In this document: positions 1 through 12,942 of the stretch, piece after piece
Numbering within the stretch: position 1 is the stretch's first letter
How the letters are laid out: each line of letters starts with the position of its first letter
DNA from: Quillaja saponaria
Taxonomy: Eukaryota > Streptophyta > Magnoliopsida > Fabales > Quillajaceae
Length of the DNA stretch: 64,000 nucleotides
Assembly: GCA_029379385.1 (NCBI GenBank)
Contig: CM055612.1
Location: 12,214,001-12,278,000, forward strand
Direction: 5' to 3'
The notes under the pieces: model-generated
Told to the model about the DNA's origin: nothing
The model's database searches: none
Seen by the model: only the letters and a program-made list of their open reading frames with translations
Program-made: the position numbers and the translations under genes

Positions 1-1241
1 TCCTTAAGCTCTCAAAAAATTCTATTTTATTTCAACATTCAACCTTAAGCTTCTCCAACTTTGATTTGACTTCATCTAACTCTTTGAAAACATTGTCCAT
101 TTCCTCGCTTTTGAATATGAATCTTCAAGAATCCTAGTACATTTAACATGAATTAAAAAAATTACTGGAAATCCATAAAAACAAAACCTAACTATTGTAG
201 GGTGTGGATCATATCTACACCATTATTTCTCAAAAAGGTCAGTAGTATTTATGACTTAAACAAAGGTGTTAAAAAGCATAGAGAGAATATATAATATTTG
301 TTTATAAACTTGCATAGCACCTTCACAATGTTCCATCCATTCAGTTGCATAAAAAGACTTTGTTTTAAGCATCAATGAACAGTTACAGGCACACAATATC
401 ATGTCCTTGATTTTACAGGCAATACTTTTCATAAGAAGGGTTCATACCAATATACCTATTTTTACTATAGAGTACAAGTAGAGAAATTTTGTATCGGAAA
501 ACTAATTTAGAAACTAAAGGAGCCTCAGATAAAAACTTTTAAGTAATGAGAAATGACAAATTAAAAGGGTCAATGCATAGACTTGTTTCTTTTTTTTTAG
601 AATTAAATGTACCTAAGTTAGTAGAATTAATAACATGAGTTTAATTCCTTTAACTAGTTAAAAACATATTATAATTAGGCAAGACATAAGTTAGAAGTAA
701 GCCACTCAAACCTTCTGAAACTCTGCTTAGTAGATATGCATTCCACTACTTGGTGGTTAGACCATTAACCTTCAAGTGACAATTAAAAAAAAAAAAAAAA
801 AGTTCAGTCTGGCTTCAATTTCAACAAGACAGTTTAATGCATAGATAATTTCTTATTATATAGTAACGAATGTGGGAAGGCTTTTTAATGTTTTGGTAAA
901 AATATTCAAACCTTGCAATATTGATTGTTTTTGTTCTTTACTTTCCGTCAAGATTTGATTGACAAGATGCAGATGTTGAATATTGAGGATTACATTGTCG
1001 CTAAATCCCACACTATAAGTTTTATTAGGGTTTTTTGTTTAATTGCATATTACCATATGTTGGAAGAATTTGATCAAAATTAGTTTGATTAATTTGAATA
1101 TCACCAACAAAACTTGATGAATCTAATTATTTACAATAATTTTTGCAAGTGTTAACAACAATAGAAGATGTTGAAGGCGAGGTAATTTTTATTGTTAGTT
1201 TTCCTAAAGTACTAAATTATTTTAATTAAGAAATCTAATTG
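1..1241. other. AT-rich non-coding stretch
   Basis: No open reading frame with recognisable coding character is present on either strand. The stretch holds low-complexity A/T runs, including a long A-run near 785-801. I see no element ends or RNA gene. Confidence 0.6.
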
Positions 1242-1660
1242 TGTAATAATTGTTATTTTAGCCTTTTGTATCTACTGTTAATTTGTAATTCAAAACTTAT
1301 TTATGATGATATATAGTTCTATTCTTGCCTTTGGTCTTCAAGTTAAGGGTCTTAAAGCTAGTTGAAGTTAGTGATTCTGTCTTCATCATTAGTATCAGAA
1401 GGTGTGACTAAGATCATATGGTCTTGTCTTGAGTTGTCCTGAGAACATATTATGTAATAATTGTTGTTTTAGACTTTTGTGTCAACTGTTAATTCGTAAT
1501 TCAAAATTTTTTTATGATGATATATAGTTTTATTTCTGCCCTTGGTCCTTAAGCTAGGGGTCCTAAAGCTAGTTTAAGTCAATGATTTGGTTTTCATCAT
1601 AAATATTAGAACATGTCACTAAGAATATATGGTCTTGTCCTAAGAATGTGGTTTCTGAGG
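1242..1660. repeat. Diverged tandem duplication, period 211 bp
   Basis: Two consecutive copies of about 211 bp both begin TGTAATAATTGTT (at 1242 and 1453). They share the landmarks TTATGATGATATATAGTT, CTTGGTC and ATATGGTCTTGTC in the same order and spacing. The copies differ at many positions and by small indels, so the duplication is old. No coding content is visible. Confidence 0.75.
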
Positions 1661-4450
1661 ATTAGTTTGGTACATTTTCAAAGTCATCACTAGAAGGATA
1701 TGTTCAAGAAACAATTTGTAAGGAAAAAAAAACTAAACTAGAAATTGAGAATGATTATGTTCTAAGTATCTCATCAACTACTTCAACAATATATATCTTT
1801 AGTATTTACATATATCTTCAGTTCTATTTTTGTATATAGAATCCTATAAACAACATTAACCTATAACTAAACTGGAAAAAATAATGTTTTTTAAAAAAGA
1901 ATCTAAACCAAAGTTCCTTAGGACTAATTAAGCATAATAACAACTTGGTTTAGTTTCTTGGACACTTTTGGTCTGGTTTATATATTGCAGACAATATTAT
2001 GTGTGGCTTGAGAGGCGTGGTAAAAAAGTATTAAAATGTGATTAAACTTTTTGTCTCAATTGACTAATTTTCCCTTTCTTTTTTATATTGTCAACATATT
2101 TGATATTTTTTTTTGAACTATGTGCAAAATTGTGTTGATAGAATGTGTTTATAAAAATGACAATGAATACAAAAAAATGTATACGAGTTTGAATCGTTGA
2201 AAATTCCTCACTCACTGGATGAGGTGCGAGTCACTCATCACGATGCTAACTTTCTTGTGAGGTAAAGAACTTGTGCTTATGTGAATAATATAAGCAAATT
2301 GCTCCCTATTATTTGATTTTTATTATTTATAATAATTAAAATATATTTTGAGCACTGAGCTTGAAAATGCCCTAATATATTATTAGAGCATAGGGTCAAA
2401 GACTACTTTATATACAATTACCCTGTATATACTGTGGTTCTACCTGGACATAATGTGTGAATAAGGAAAATAGGTAACCTAATAATTATGAATTAAATAT
2501 TTTTTTTTTTTTTATATTTATAAAATATGAAATAACTTTATATTTTTTCTTTTTGTTTATTGTAAGTACGGGTAAGATGAGATCTATCTTTCTACTTATA
2601 GAGATTGTGTGTTAAACAGACTAAGTTACATTATTTACTAAGGAGTTCTCCCTCTCTTTTCCTTTATGGCCTTATTTGGGTGGAATGGAGAGAAATTGAA
2701 AAGATAAGCTACCTTAATCATTTTCTTTATCTTGATCCCATACTAGTTTTAAGAAGGGATAGGAAACGCATACACCTTTAAAATTGGTTTGTTAGTAAAA
2801 AGAAAACTACAATTCATTTTTGTAATTTTTTAACATTTCATATCAATTTTAGTCTAATTATAATAACTTGGAATTAGGCTCCCAATGTTTATGAAAAATA
2901 TTCCTTTTATCACCCTTTTGTTTTTTTTGGCTTTGAAACTTGCTAGACCCTATCAATTTTCCCACCTAAGCGCCTCAATTTTTTGTCCTTGTCCCACGTG
3001 CACATCATATCTCTCATTGCTACCATAAGGCTACTCATAATCATATCAATTAATTGATTATATATCTTGGAATAATTTCCTATCACGCGTTGATTTTGTG
3101 CCATCTACAATTGCACACAAGTTATATGGATTGGGAGTATTCAAATGGTACATTGGTGCATTGCATGCTAGTAAAGTCGGTTCGTGACAGAGAGGCAACC
3201 TTTAGAAAGAGAAATGTCGGAGAATGATGGTGAGAAAAAAAATTACTATGCAGTCATCATTGATCTAGATTATTTCATTGTAATTTATAATTTTAAATGG
3301 TTAAATCTGAGAAGGCCTTGTCCAATATTTTTCTTCTAAGACTTACAAGTTATAAAAAATACCAATAGATTAATAAAATTGGTTGACATTGGATATCGTG
3401 AGATTAATTAAAAGGGGTAACAAGAAACATGGGAGCATTATCACGGGAAGGAAAAGATCATAAGCAATTCCAACTATGACTATCTACGATATCTCTCACT
3501 TTAGTAATGAAAACATATCTATTTAAGGGATTAATAAAAACCATATAAAGTGGCCCATATGCAAGGTAGTCAATTTGTTAATGTTGAAAATACAATGAAA
3601 TATGAATCATATAACAAAAAAATGTATAACTTTGAGTCGCATTATGGTTTATTTAGGAGTTTAAAAGGAAATGAGAGTAGAGTAAATTGAGGGAAAGGAG
3701 ATGAGAGTGGAAGAAAATTGGCACTTATCCTTTCTCTCATTTGGAAGTTAAAAAAAAATGCAAGAATAGGAGAGGAAATAATAATATATATTTCTTATTT
3801 AAGAGTTGAAAAAAAAAAGGGGGAGAATAAAATATTCATATTTTTGTAATTTTATATTTCAAATGTTTTGATTGAGTATTGGTAAATATTTAATAAAAAT
3901 GATAGGGGCATATTTGGCACTGCAGTAAAAAATTATAAAGTACTTATCCTCTCTTTCCAAATCCTTCAAATTTGGAAGAATTAAAATTTTAAGGTTTTGA
4001 GGAATTTGGAGGAATACATATACCCATCCATTTCCTTTACCTACATTAAAAAAAAAGAAAAAAATTCTAAATAAAGAAAAAGTTACATTACTCTCTCATT
4101 TTCTTTCTTTTCTATCCATTCCCTGCCAAATTTTTTACTTGTAAATTATTAGTGTCGTCCTCCAATGTCCTCATTACATCGCTCAAGGAGCCAGCAATGA
4201 GAAGCAAAGTCGGATAAGGGATTAAAATTATATCATAAGAAAGGACTGTATTTTTTGTATCAAATGTACAATTGCCTAAAATTAGGGATTTTGAATTTGA
4301 AGCTTTACTTTTACTTTTCACACGTCAGACCACGCGTGATCTTGATGCACTTCTTCCCTTATGATTACAGACTCACGCACTTGTAGGGACTGAACTTTAA
4401 TCCTGACTACCTTTGTTACTTTGTTAGCTTTAAATAAACTATCAACCTTC
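1661..4450. other. Non-coding, AT-rich intergenic DNA
   Basis: No gene is supported. Around 3640-4110 there are purine-rich segments followed by their pyrimidine-rich counterparts (GGAAATGAGAG-like on the left, CTCTCTCATTTTC-like on the right). This is compatible with an old inverted-repeat element, but the ends cannot be defined by eye. Short reading frames such as the one at 4112-4321 (minus) have no family resemblance that I recognise. Confidence 0.5.
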
Positions 4451-4459
4451 CTCTTGTCT

Positions 4460-5440
4460 CTTCCCACTAACACCCAAGGACCAAAAGGGTTCGATTATTT
4501 CTTTTGAACTCCAAGGTACTAGGAATCAAATTAGTTAAAGGGACGACATGAGGTTTACAAAATTCCTTCATATGCCTAATTTTACCACAATTGAAATAAA
4601 AGAATGATAGATTTTCATAAATAACTTTTTGGATCTTCCATCCACCTGAACTTTGGTACGAAGAGATTTAATAAGGTCAACTTCAATACAAATTCTAGCA
4701 TATCTACCCCTAAGAGCTTCATCCATTCTTGCATCGATTCTCAGAACTTTCCTATTGTTTAGAACCAATTTATTGTAATAAAAACTTTGTCAAAGAACTC
4801 CATCAGTGAACCAGGTAACCTTGCCTAAACAACAATTGTAGCATCTATATTAGCTTCCTTGATTCTAAAGTTAGGGACCCAACATCTCAACATCAGGTAG
4901 TGGCCACCAATAAACCAAGGACTGTCACTATGAACCTTCCTTAAATCCTCCTCATAATCAAAATAGGCTATAAAGTAATCCCCTCCAAGGTTAACCACCT
5001 GAAAATTTTTAGAAACTGGCCAAATCGCTTTAACTCTTTGGTTGAGGAACACAAAACCCGCCGATTTGCCAAAAGTTTTGAAAAATGAGTGAGTTTATCC
5101 AAAAAGCGAAATTCTAGCTCTAACCTCCTCAGAAAGAGTAACAGGCAAAATAAGCTCTTCTTCTAGTGTCACCTCTGAACAAAGATTAAAATCAATATCA
5201 AAAACATATTAATTAATAATAGTAGATTTGCCTTTAACAAAATATTTTGAAGGAGTTGGAATTCCAAAAGTTTGCAAGGTTGGGTTGGCAGGACCCAAGG
5301 TCCTTCTAGCAACTCTAAGCCCACCACCATCATGCTCCTTAGCAATAACAGAAAAGGACCCTAAGACCAATCCTCCTCCCTTGACTCAGCATCCTTCTCT
5401 CCGACCACTCTCATACTCCATCTTTTTTGCTTCTTTTTCC
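4460..5440 (-). pseudogene. L1-type LINE ORF1 fragment (DUF4283 plus zinc knuckle)
   Basis: Read on the minus strand, 5160-4570 encodes a recognisable DUF4283 domain, the gag-like RNA-binding part of plant L1 retrotransposon ORF1. Motifs seen include LGGDYFIAYFDYEEDLRKV, SPWFIGGHYLMLRCW, the linker ending LPGSL, and GKVLRID-like followed by ALRGRYARICIEVDL. Just downstream on the same strand, at about 4600-4555, is a degenerate CCHC knuckle (NCGKIRHMKEFC). It is followed near 4470 by GPWVLVGRD, a motif usual after the knuckle in these proteins. Frameshifts and stops split the reading frame, with intact pieces at 5052-4825 and 4768-4568. No ORF2 (endonuclease/reverse transcriptase) follows in the proper place, so this is an isolated remnant. 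Confidence 0.75.
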
Positions 5441-6440
5441 CTTAATCGCTAATAGTTTCACGTTCAAAATTATCTTAGTTAATTATTTACTTTATATTAT
5501 TAGTTGAACTAATTTGCACTTTCTATTCATTATCATTAATTAGTCACACACAACAACTGTATCTATGCATTTTGTAATTAAAAAGTAAAAAGGAGAAGAA
5601 CATTACACACTAAAATTTATCAAATGCCTATTTATTTATTTATTTTTTAGCAAAAAGAAAAATGAAACCTTTTGAGATTGAATCTAACTAAATTATATAA
5701 AAACTTTTCTTTTTGGGTAAGAAAGTTTCAATAAAAGAAATTAGTTCAAAGTTTACAAGTTTTGGGGTAGTAATACTCTTAGCATCATACATAGTAGTCG
5801 TGAACATAAAGGAAGGCAAAGCATTATACATAGATAAATTTCTAGTGTATTTCTTTGGCCATCTTGTCTGCTACTTGATTCCTCTCTTGGAATAATTTCA
5901 CTTGTTGGAATCCCTTGAAAAAGCTATACACTCATCGATTAGAGGCCCTAATAGATGTGATATAGAATCAGCATTATGTATAATATGATAACAACTTGTT
6001 GGAGGGATAATATTCATGATAAATAACAGTATTTTTTCTATATTAAAATTTAGGGATACCCATATATTTGGTTTAAAAATAATTGAAACTAAATGAAATA
6101 ATAAGTATTAGAGTTAATTCGATAATAATTTCTTCCTTTTCAATCCATAATTCTAATACTTAATAACCTTTGGAAATTATTAAAAAAAAAAATCATTAAC
6201 AAATCTCCAGGTTTTTAATTTTATATAGCATTCATATTAGAGTGCTTCACAAATAGCCATTGCTATTTCTTTCAACAAATATCAAGAAAATGCCACAATG
6301 TTTTGAATTTGCTTTAGAAGCTAGACATTTCTAGTCCAAAATTATTGTGTTTGTTAAAGATTTTGCATCTTTTTTTATAGATGTCTTATACAATGATAAA
6401 GAAAAATGGACCTAGGGTAAGTTTACAACATATATATATA
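5441..6440. other. Non-coding; possible short LINE RNase H scrap
   Basis: Mostly AT-rich non-coding DNA. On the minus strand around 5930-5840 a short reading reads FQERNQVADKMAKEIH, which resembles the conserved R-x-x-N-x-x-A-D-x-x-A-K motif of the RNase H domain in plant LINE ORF2. It then runs into a stop. It lies on the wrong side of the neighbouring ORF1 fragment to belong to the same copy. It is too short to be certain. Confidence 0.35.
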
Positions 6441-6443
6441 AAT

Positions 6444-7088
6444 ATGAGAGCGGCTCCCATGGAGAGAAGAATGCTGGAGAGCTAAAAAAAACACCGTTTT
6501 TATGATAAAAAATAAAAACTAGTTTAATTTGGTTTTCTTTCACCTCTCACAACTACACTCTTTTGATCTAAAACCATGTTTTTTATGCGAAGAATAACTC
6601 AAAGCAACCAAATTTTTTTGCATTTATTAGTTTTAAGGTTTTTAGGCAGTTAAACTTCTTAACTTCAAATACCAAATTCAGAGAATATTGCCTTGTCAGT
6701 TATTGTTATACATGAAAACCCACATACCAATTTAAATGAAAAACCCAAGAATCCAACCAAGGATAGAATAGCTCAAGCAAACCTCACATGGGAGCTTAAC
6801 ACTAAAAAAAAAAATTAAAACAAGGAAATGTACTTAACCCAAGTTGCTTTTCATAGCGGATGGTGAGAGAACAGATCGGTATTTTACTATGGTTCTCAAT
6901 TTTTTTAAACTCTTTATACCATAGATTGCTATGGAGAGCTAACAGGCGAGAAAGAGACAAGAGAAGGAGACCAAAATGGTGTAGTTGAGGGTGATAAAAG
7001 AAAACCAAATAAAAACATTTTTCTTTTGCAAAATAGTACCATTTGGAGCTCACCATCCTTATGCTCTCCATGGGATCTGCTTTCATAT
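6444..7088. mobile_element. Inverted-repeat element (~0.64 kb, MITE or MULE-like)
   Basis: The left end (from about 6446: GAGAGCGGCTCCCATGGAGAG) reappears in reverse complement at the right end (before about 7086: GAAAGCAGATCCCATGGAGAG). Similarity continues inward for roughly 130-150 bp, including TTTGGTTTTCTTT followed by a CAACTACAC motif on both arms. Both outer borders fall in (TA)n tracts, so target duplications cannot be read. The only long frame (7086-6802, minus) runs through the repeat arm and looks fortuitous. Long terminal inverted repeats with no transposase suggest a non-autonomous DNA transposon; the Mutator superfamily is a guess. Confidence 0.65.
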
Positions 7089-8606
7089 ATATATATATAT
7101 TAGCTTTTGTGACACACGTGTTGCACGTGAATCATATCTATGATATATAGTTTATAAAAATAATACACCATAATAATTATACTTACCAAAATAATTACAA
7201 TTCTATTAATATTAAAATAGAGAACAAAAAGAAAAAAAAAAGAAAAAATAGTTTATTTAAAGTAAAATGACAACTAAAAAGTATTTATGTAATACTAAAA
7301 AGAAAATAATTTTTTTTCACTAAACCACTTTTATATTCAAAAGTTAGAAACTTATAAGGGACATTTTGAATTATACTTTTTGGTGATACTTTGATAACTT
7401 GTGTTTTTTCTTTGAATACTAATTCAATCTTATAGTTAACATTTAGATATCTTTTATAGATGGCTTTTACTTTTCCATTGACAAAAAAAAAAAAAAAGAA
7501 GGGTATTCTTACTCTCAATGCTCATACTTAGCTTTTCTATAACCTTATTGAACATCATAGTTTTTATTAGTTTTTCATGTGAAAAAAAAAAATAAAAGTA
7601 AATAAATGCACAAAACTAAATTATAGAAGCAATAAATCTATAAATATAGAAGCAATATACCTCATCATCTAGCAAAATTAGTTTTTGAATTTATCCTGAC
7701 CCTTTTAGATTGTTGTATGATTCAATGGAACTAACTATAAGAGCCATAACCTTGATCATCCATTTTTTTGTAAGATTTGTAACTTGCGGATAGGAATACA
7801 TTTTGTATTAAGTTGCTCTTCCGTAAGCTCTAAAACACCTATAAATAAATTATTAAAAAATAAATAATGTATAAATATAGTGTAATGACTTACCAAAAAA
7901 ACACAATAGATGTTTATGTAAATCTTAATAAAGTATAAACATGCCAAAGATAATTAAATGACACTTATCAAATAAATGTTTACAAAATTATTTAAAAAAA
8001 AAGAAGTTAGCCATACCAAAGATAATTGAGTACTAATTAATTATTCTTAATTAGGCTCGTAGTTCTTGATATATGACAAGATGATAAGATAATAACAAAT
8101 AAAAGGAGGAACAAAATCAATAATAACAGTATATATATATATATATATATATATGAATTAACTATGCTTTCACTTTTGAAATTATTATGGCCCATGCCAT
8201 GTCCAATTTTGCATAAGAATAATATACACATATATGATTTTTAGCAATGATGGTCTATGGACATCAATACTGAATCTCATGATCATAATCATGATCATGG
8301 CCCCCCTCTGCACTATTTAATATATATTCTCCAAAAGTTTATATTCCAAAACAAAAACAAAAATAGCATATAAACATGGAGAAGTTGCCAAAAGCAAAAA
8401 AAAAAAATTAAAAAAAAAATATATATATATATAAACTAGAGCTTCAGAAGGAGATATAAAGAAAGCATATATGTAGTTAAGGTTATGGTTGGAATAAACA
8501 AACTAGTTATGGTTGGATGAAGAGTTCCAAGCTTGCCAATGTATTATGCAAATATAGGTTCTGCTCATGTAATAACATATAACATAATTAGACAATTCTA
8601 TAACTA
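7089..8606. other. AT-rich non-coding DNA with (TA)n tract
   Basis: No gene is seen. A (TA)n microsatellite lies at about 8130-8153, and an AT-rich tract with A-runs at 8397-8434. Short frames here are of low complexity (F/I/Y/L-rich) and are explained by base composition. Confidence 0.55.
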
Positions 8607-8810
8607 TTAGGAAGTTTTGAAAAAAAATAAATTCATATTATAACCATTTAATTAGAAATATATTAAGTTTGAAATTTTCAATTTGATTCAAACTCTAAAC
8701 ATTTAGGAAGTTTTGAAAAAAAAAAAAAAACAATTAATATTAGAACTCTAACCATTAAAATAGAAATATATTAAGTTTTAAATTTCAATTTCATTCAAAC
8801 TTTAAACATC
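8607..8810. repeat. Tandem duplication, period ~96 bp
   Basis: Two adjacent copies begin TTAGGAAGTTTTGAAAAAA (8607 and 8703). They share TAGAAATATATTAAGTTT and the closing motif ATTCAAACT(C/T)TAAACAT. The second copy is longer, mainly because of an expanded A-run. Confidence 0.75.
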
Positions 8811-9642
8811 AAGAATGTATAGTAATATTGAAAATTTAATAAGTACAAAGAGTAAAACAAAAATCAAAATATTCTTCCTTTAAGGCTCTTTTATACATAG
8901 TATAGATATAGATATAGATATAAATATATAATGGGAAATCTTAACATACATTCATATAGGTATATGTTATCAATGTCCATTCTTTTAAGTGGAGAAAAAA
9001 ATAAAAAAACCATAATGCACATATTAAAACTAATTAATCTTGAAAGATATTTTAATAATTTAATACTAACAACACATTTAATGCTAGATAAATATCTCTC
9101 TCCTCATTATTATCCTTTCTCTTTCTTCGACCCAAGAGACCCACCATCATCTCCTTACTCCCCTCAAGCTGTAATGGCTTTGAAGAGTGGAGTTGATAAA
9201 TTATTTTGGTTTCCTTATGTTTTTGTATGTGTTTCCATTCTTAACATAATTATAGATTCAATTTGGTGTGCATGCAAAGTCTGCAATCTCCTATAAAACA
9301 AATCCATTTTCCCATGGCAATCAAATTTAAAAATCAAGAATTATTGAAATAAAAACAATTAGCAATGAAGGTTTTTCCAGAGCTACTGAGTTTGTTTCTC
9401 TTCTCCCCCTAACAAGAATTCTCATTATATAATATCTTCTGGAAACCTCCCAAAGGTAATTGGTTCAAATTAAATACATATGGTTTAGTCCTTCCTTTTT
9501 AAACTAGGCTCTGTCGAGGCGAATGGAATTTTGAGAGAAGAATGGAGTAATTAGGTTGCAGGTTTCTCCTTAAAAATTGGTTATAGAACCAATGTTTTTC
9601 ATAAATTTAAGGGCACATGTAAGGCCTTCTCTTAACTACTGA

Positions 9643-9682
<40 letters not shown>

Positions 9683-10304
9683 GACTTGAAATTGAGATTC
9701 ACACCATAATGTTTGTTCTCCACTTGCTTAAAAAAGATAATTCGCTTAACCATTTCAATATAATCCTTAATAATTACAGGCAATTGATGAGTCGCTTTTA
9801 CTAGGTAGAAATTAATCATTTTTTTCATGAGGTTAAGTTGATGCTTAGCTAAGTACAATATTTATATTCTCCAACAACGTTTCCTTTTATATTTTAATTC
9901 AATGCATGCATGCATTTCTCTTCATTTCGAAGCCTGATATAAATGAAACTAATTTCCTTAAACTTATTTCTCATTACATTACTTAATACGTATTCTATTA
10001 TTTTGTTAAGATTAACACTATTTGCACCAACAAAAAAATGAAAAAGAAAAAAAAAAAGCAATTACAAATAAATATTTACCAATTGGACAATAAATAGCGT
10101 TAATACTCGAAAAAAAATCAATCAACGCTTCCTATATTGGCACTAGACTGGTCCCTTTTATATTAACAATAAAAACAAACAGTAGAATTAATCAATGCTT
10201 GTAAATATTTATCAGACAACATGACCTACAATTGACATACCTGTTGGCAAAGCCCTTCTACATAAATAGTATACTCAATCATCCTGCAAAATTGCCCATG
10301 ATAG
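8811..10304. other. Non-coding DNA with microsatellites
   Basis: A GATA-type short repeat lies near 8900-8925 and a (TA)n tract at about 9648-9677. The 121-codon frame at 8931-9296 (+) has no domain or motif that I recognise and sits in repeat-rich DNA. I do not annotate it as a gene. Confidence 0.5.
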
Positions 10305-10506
10305 TCACCGTTGAAAATGATTAAGTCTTGACCTTGTTCCTACCATAATACCGACAAAATTATCGACAAAAGGTTGGTCGATAAAATTATAGTAATAAAA
10401 TTTAGTGGGTTTGTGGTACTTGAGTTTTTGAGAAATACTATTAATACCCACAAACTGAGGTTTATGAGAAACGAGTTTGTAGGAAAATGCCATTTTTCTT
10501 GTAGTG
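10305..10506. mobile_element. CACTA (En/Spm) transposon terminus
   Basis: The minus strand read inward from 10506 begins CACTACAAGAAAAATGGC, the classic CACTA-superfamily terminal inverted repeat. Internal to it are sub-terminal motifs rich in GTGGGTTTGTGG and its complement. I cannot find the matching opposite terminus upstream in this window, so only one end, or a truncated copy, is present. The overlapping frames on both strands at 10305-10595 are by-products of the quasi-palindromic sub-terminal sequence. Confidence 0.7.
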
Positions 10507-11190
10507 TATACATGAATGCTGTGATACCCAAAAATGACATACTCCCTAACCTTTGTCATCTTGATAGAGTACTAGCTGATGTTATTTTTCTTTAGTAGAA
10601 AATGATGAATTTATTAATCAAATTCTACATTAAATATCCATGAAAGGAGGATATCCATAACAAAAGGTAGAGGCTCCTTTAACAAAATAAACTCGACAAT
10701 CTAGCTCTACAAGCCAATTTATGTCCTATATATAAATGAATTCATTTTATTTTACTATTCATGTGCTATTCCTTTTTTAACCTTTTGTATATGCTATTCC
10801 TCTTCTAACGTTCCCTTGCATAGTTTTACTCTAATAAAAAGTTTTAATTCGGTGAGAGACCTGCATTAAACAATTCAATAGTAGGTGATTGTTTTTCACT
10901 CAAAAGAATTGGACATATAAATATACTAGTTACATGCATGTGTTTACGCACATGCCAAATAATTTTATTTTAAAAGTATGAATTGATAATTTTAAGTTTT
11001 TGAGTTATATTTAAAAGATTAGTGTGTGAGTGTGGAGAGTTATTAAAAAGTTTTTTTTTTTTTTGTTTCTAATTAATTTAAATTAATAATAAATAAAAAA
11101 ACATTTAATGTATGTGAGTTGCTAGGATTTTTATTTTTATTGTTTTAGATAAAGATGAAATTCATTAATTCAAGTTAGAGAATAACATGT
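10507..11190. other. Non-coding DNA
   Basis: Low-complexity AT-rich sequence. I see no gene, RNA or element border. Confidence 0.5.
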
Positions 11191-11194
11191 TTTT

Positions 11195-11420
11195 TCCAAG
11201 TCAGGTGGGGCATATTCTAGCCGAAACACAATCAGTATATTTCAAGGAACACTGTGCTAAGTAGTGTGCAACAACATTTCCTTCACGATGCGTATGTGAG
11301 AAAGTGGTAAGATTGAAAGATAGTGCAATAGCATGACAATCATGTATGATGCCTCTAAATTAACTAGACTCGTGGTGGGGTTGAATTAATTTATTACACA
11401 CTTGAAGATAATCCATTTCA
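11195..11420 (-). pseudogene. LINE RNase H (RVT_3-type) fragment
   Basis: The minus strand around 11365-11200 reads FRGIIHDCHAIALSF, then TFSHTHREGNVVAHYLAQCSL. This matches the C-terminal RNase H pattern of plant LINE ORF2 proteins (hydrophobic-DC..., F-x-H-x-x-R-x-G-N-x-x-A-H-x-L-A). A stop follows a few codons later and another interrupts the upstream part. No reverse transcriptase is attached. The fragment is the typical 5'-truncated tail of a dead LINE insertion. Confidence 0.6.
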
Positions 11421-12520
11421 ACTAAATTTTATATTTTTTTGATTAATTTAATTGAGTTAATCTATACTTATTCTAAAGGAAGAGATCATAATAGTCTTCT
11501 AACTTTTAAAATAGTATAAACATGAATAGTAGATCATTTCATAGCTATCAATATTCAGACATTCTAGTAGAAAACCTAGTCTAGCTTCAGTCTCAAACTT
11601 GGCATTCTACTATCCATTCTAATTATATTTGTGCATTTTTCTTATTATCTGCGTTATTTTTTTCTTGTCTTCATTATTTGCCTAATTTTCATACTTCAAT
11701 TTTTGATAATGTGAATGTTTCTATCATTTCATTTGAATTTATGTACTGGTTTTTGTTATTTGAAATTTAACAACAAAATATAACTCTTATTACTCAATTA
11801 GATATTACGTGTAATTTCCTTTGTTGGAGTCTCATTCTTAGGCTTCAAGCCCGCTCCAACACTCCGATCCCGTGCCACAACTCAAAATCATTGTTAAATT
11901 TCACTTTCCAAGTGAGAGGGGTGTTGATGTAATAATTCTCAAATTTCTTACTTAACTTCTCACTACTTATAAGTTTATGAGCCTCCACTCTTAAATTCAT
12001 TTACCAATATAACCCAAAATATCAGATTGAATAAGTTAACAAGTCCCTATCCTCTTGCCCGTAGTTTCAAACACCCTTTGCTAAACACCGCCATCAAATG
12101 TTTCATAACATCATTAATATTTGATCAAGTTGAAATCATTCAATTAGGCCTTCACTCAATTCTTTTATATATATTATATATTTTAAAGGTAATATCGAAG
12201 GACATGCTACATTTTGAGCTAATCATCCATATTTTTATGGAAGATCGATGAAGAGATCCCCTAACTAACCACCAAACAATTGGAGTTGAATTGAAATATA
12301 AGATTAAAGGTAAAATCTAATATTAAAAAAATGTATACTTGTGCATGCATTGGTTTTGTTCTGAAGGTTTCAAGCTTTATAATTATTAGATATACCACAA
12401 GTTAGAATTGGCACAATGCAAAACAAGAGGAAGAAAGGCCTAATTGACTACCAAAGCAATCATCTCATTACAAGTTATAATATGCGAAATAACACATCAA
12501 TTCCAAAACAACACATATTT

Positions 12521-12559
<39 letters not shown>

Positions 12560-12942
12560 AGATCTACTTCTAATTCTCTAGAATATATTATCTAAAAAAA
12601 ATGATGTATGAAAATTTTGTGTTCAGAAACTTCCATAATCTCTTTATTACACAAAATTGGAAACTAGGATGTTGTAGATTATTAAGTTGGAGACTCGAGA
12701 ATCGAATCATGTATTAATATATGACCAAGAAAGTAGTTTAGGACTCATACTTCTTTGCAAATGTACTTTTACACTACTTTTCTTTCCTCATGAGATTTCA
12801 TAAGCCAAACCTTCAAAATACAGAAAAAGAAATAGGCTTTCCACAAGCCTAGTGGCTATGGAGCATTTATTTGAATTGAATATTTTTTGACTATTTTTCC
12901 TTTTTCTAAAATTATATAGTGGTAATATTGCCTTAAAATTAA
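11421..12942. other. Non-coding DNA with a possible Copia LTR remnant
   Basis: Most of this stretch is featureless. Read on the minus strand, the segment from about 12035 down to 11930 starts TGTTAACTTATTC and contains GTGGAGGCTC, reminiscent of short Copia LTRs such as the one at 28758. No PBS or partner LTR is visible, so this is a weak call. A (TA)n tract lies at about 12529-12556. Confidence 0.3.

Noticed and set aside
8931..9296. 121-codon open frame on plus
   Set aside because: No recognised domain, no homology that I can name, low-complexity surroundings and no plausible gene structure around it.
10305..10595. Three overlapping short frames on both strands
   Set aside because: They are produced by the quasi-palindromic sub-terminal repeats of a CACTA end.
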